A program made the translations under genes and the position numbers. Below the pieces are notes generated by a model. It ran no database searches. It worked only from the letters and a program-made list of their open reading frames with translations, and was not told where the DNA came from. This document shows, piece by piece, positions 62,981 to 64,000 of a DNA stretch of 64,000 nt (its first letter is position 1; every line of letters starts with the position of its first letter). Source of the stretch: CAWUEX02 sp038148375 (GTDB taxonomy: Bacteria > Pseudomonadota > Alphaproteobacteria > Rhodospirillales > Rhodospirillaceae); contig JAYQVH010000002.1 of the NCBI GenBank assembly GCA_038148375.1, forward strand, positions 62,001-126,000. Direction: 5' to 3'.

Positions 62981-63184
62981 AATATATCGAGCCGATACTA
63001 AACACGCAATAATTTAAACGCCAGGTTGGGTGACGATTTCATTACGCGTAGGCTGACCCGGCCCAACGGCCTGAAAATCAAATACTTCCACTGCGAGTAC
63101 CGGTTTTTAGGGACAATGGTTGCCCGGCGCGGACGCAGCAGGTAAACGACGCGCACCTTTTCCGTTGACCGGATTCGCCCGTCC

Positions 63185-64000
63185 ATGACCGAACTTGTCC
63201 GTCCATTTGCCGCCCTTCGCCCCGTGCCCGATCAGGCCGAGGCGGTCGCCGCCCCGCCCTATGATGTGCTCAACACCGAGGAGGCGCGCGACCGCGCCGC
63301 CGGCAAGCCGCACAGCTTTCTACACATTTCCAAGCCGGAGATCGATCTGCCCCAGGGCACCGACGTCTATTCTCAGGCCGTGTACGACAAGGGGGCGGAA
63401 AATCTGAAGCGCCTGGTCGACGAGGGCGTGCTGATCCGCGAGGCCAAGCCCTGCTACTACGCCTACAAGCTGACCATGGGCGATCACACCCAGACCGGCG
63501 TGGCGATGATCGCCTCGGCCAAAGCGTATGACGCCAACGACATCCGCAAGCACGAGTTCACGCGCCCGAAAAAAGAGGACGACCGCGTCAAACAGATCAC
63601 CGCACTGAACGCGCAGACAGGTCCGGTGCTGCTGGCCTACAAATCATCTCCTGCCGTGAAGGCGGTGCTCGACGCCGTGACGGCGAACGCTCCGGTCTAC
63701 GACATTACCGCTGGCGACGGCGTTGGCCACACCATCTGGGTGATCGACAACGGCGAGCACATCACGGCACTGAGCGAAGCGTTCAACGCCATGCCGGCGC
63801 TGTATATCGCCGATGGTCACCACCGTTCGGCGGCTGGCTCGCGGGTCGCAAAGGCCAAGCCCGATACCGAAAGAGCGCAGTATTTTCTGACTGTCGCCTA
63901 TGCCGACGATGAGATGCGTATTCTCGACTACAACCGCGTCGTCAAAGACCTTAACGGACTCGGCCCGAAAGATCTGCTGGCCAAGATCGGCGAGCGCTTC
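63185..64000 (+). CDS. DUF1015 family protein, 5' part
   Basis: This shows the first 272 residues of a protein that continues beyond the window. It opens VRPFAALRPVPDQAEAVAAP and has PPYDVLNTEEARDRA, a KHEFTRPKKEDDR segment and an IADGHHRSAAG motif typical of DUF1015. The family is cytosolic and uncharacterised, sometimes linked to D-3-phosphoglycerate dehydrogenase neighbours. No biochemical role is assigned. ATG 63185 is the first good start. Confidence 0.85.
   Translation, partial: MTELVRPFAALRPVPDQAEAVAAPPYDVLNTEEARDRAAGKPHSFLHISKPEIDLPQGTDVYSQAVYDKGAENLKRLVDEGVLIREAKPCYYAYKLTMGDHTQTGVAMIASAKAYDANDIRKHEFTRPKKEDDRVKQITALNAQTGPVLLAYKSSPAVKAVLDAVTANAPVYDITAGDGVGHTIWVIDNGEHITALSEAFNAMPALYIADGHHRSAAGSRVAKAKPDTERAQYFLTVAYADDEMRILDYNRVVKDLNGLGPKDLLAKIGERF

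Noticed and set aside
62998..63186. 62-codon minus-strand frame in the gap before the DUF1015 gene
   Set aside because: Basic, low-complexity product with no ribosome site and no motif; more likely the upstream region of neighbouring genes.
1..64000. tRNA, rRNA, CRISPR array, IS element or phage genes
   Set aside because: No T-loop/anticodon patterns, regular spacers, transposase or integrase motifs were seen by eye in the gaps; short RNAs could still be missed without a covariance search.

Overview
The window looks like a chromosomal stretch from an alphaproteobacterium. The evidence is the alphaproteobacterial style of its housekeeping blocks: lptF-lptD, surA-pdxA-rsmA, a PhaR-type regulator beside polyhydroxyalkanoate genes, a queA-tgt-queG block, and LPS/outer-membrane genes. 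Codon use is GC-rich. I cannot name a genus. I saw no rRNA, tRNA, CRISPR array, transposase or integrase.

Region 1 (about 1-17.6 kb) is a surface-polysaccharide locus. After a dienelactone hydrolase tail and a TauE-type permease come an O-antigen ligase/polymerase-like protein, a small membrane protein, a rare-looking one-chain fusion of a GT4 glycosyltransferase with a PglC-type phosphoglycosyl transferase, and a Wzz-like protein. A cytoplasmic six-PAS hybrid kinase with a full internal H-D-H relay and a single-domain response regulator follow. Then come a sugar aminotransferase, a GT-B-like protein with HP and SS motifs, a GT-C-like membrane protein, an unknown membrane protein and a Wzx-type flippase. 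Together these could start, build, flip and polymerise a lipid-linked glycan under phosphorelay control.

Region 2 (17.8-25.6 kb) holds a secreted subtilisin with a duplicated C-terminal module, a GST, a DUF2937 protein, and the queuosine block queA-tgt-queG with an overlapping secreted SUMF1-like gene. Tgt has lost its three zinc cysteines.

Region 3 (25.6-34.2 kb) is a storage-polyester neighbourhood: an XRE regulator, phaR, a small PhaE-like gene overlapping a short PhaC-type synthase, phaA, a secreted esterase, a MATE transporter, phaB and an alpha/beta hydrolase. The phaR-phaC gap contains TGC/GCA inverted repeats that may be PhaR operators.

Region 4 (34.2-51.3 kb) has a sodium:solute symporter and an isolated SH3-plus-ComEC-like metallo-hydrolase. 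It then has the essential outer-membrane operon lptF-lptD ... surA-pdxA-rsmA, split by about 7 kb of opposite-strand metal-resistance genes: a His-rich small protein, CzcC/B/A-like RND efflux, another His-rich protein and a truncated CDF-like carrier. No lptG lies between lptF and lptD.

Region 5 (51.4-64 kb) holds a small secreted protein facing an OmpA-family gene whose signal peptide is broken by a frameshift, a VOC protein, a GlcD-type flavoprotein, tsaC/sua5, cysQ, an orphan CoxL-type molybdoprotein subunit, leucyl aminopeptidase pepA, a Tat-exported flavin amine oxidase, a small unknown protein and the start of a DUF1015 gene that runs off the end.
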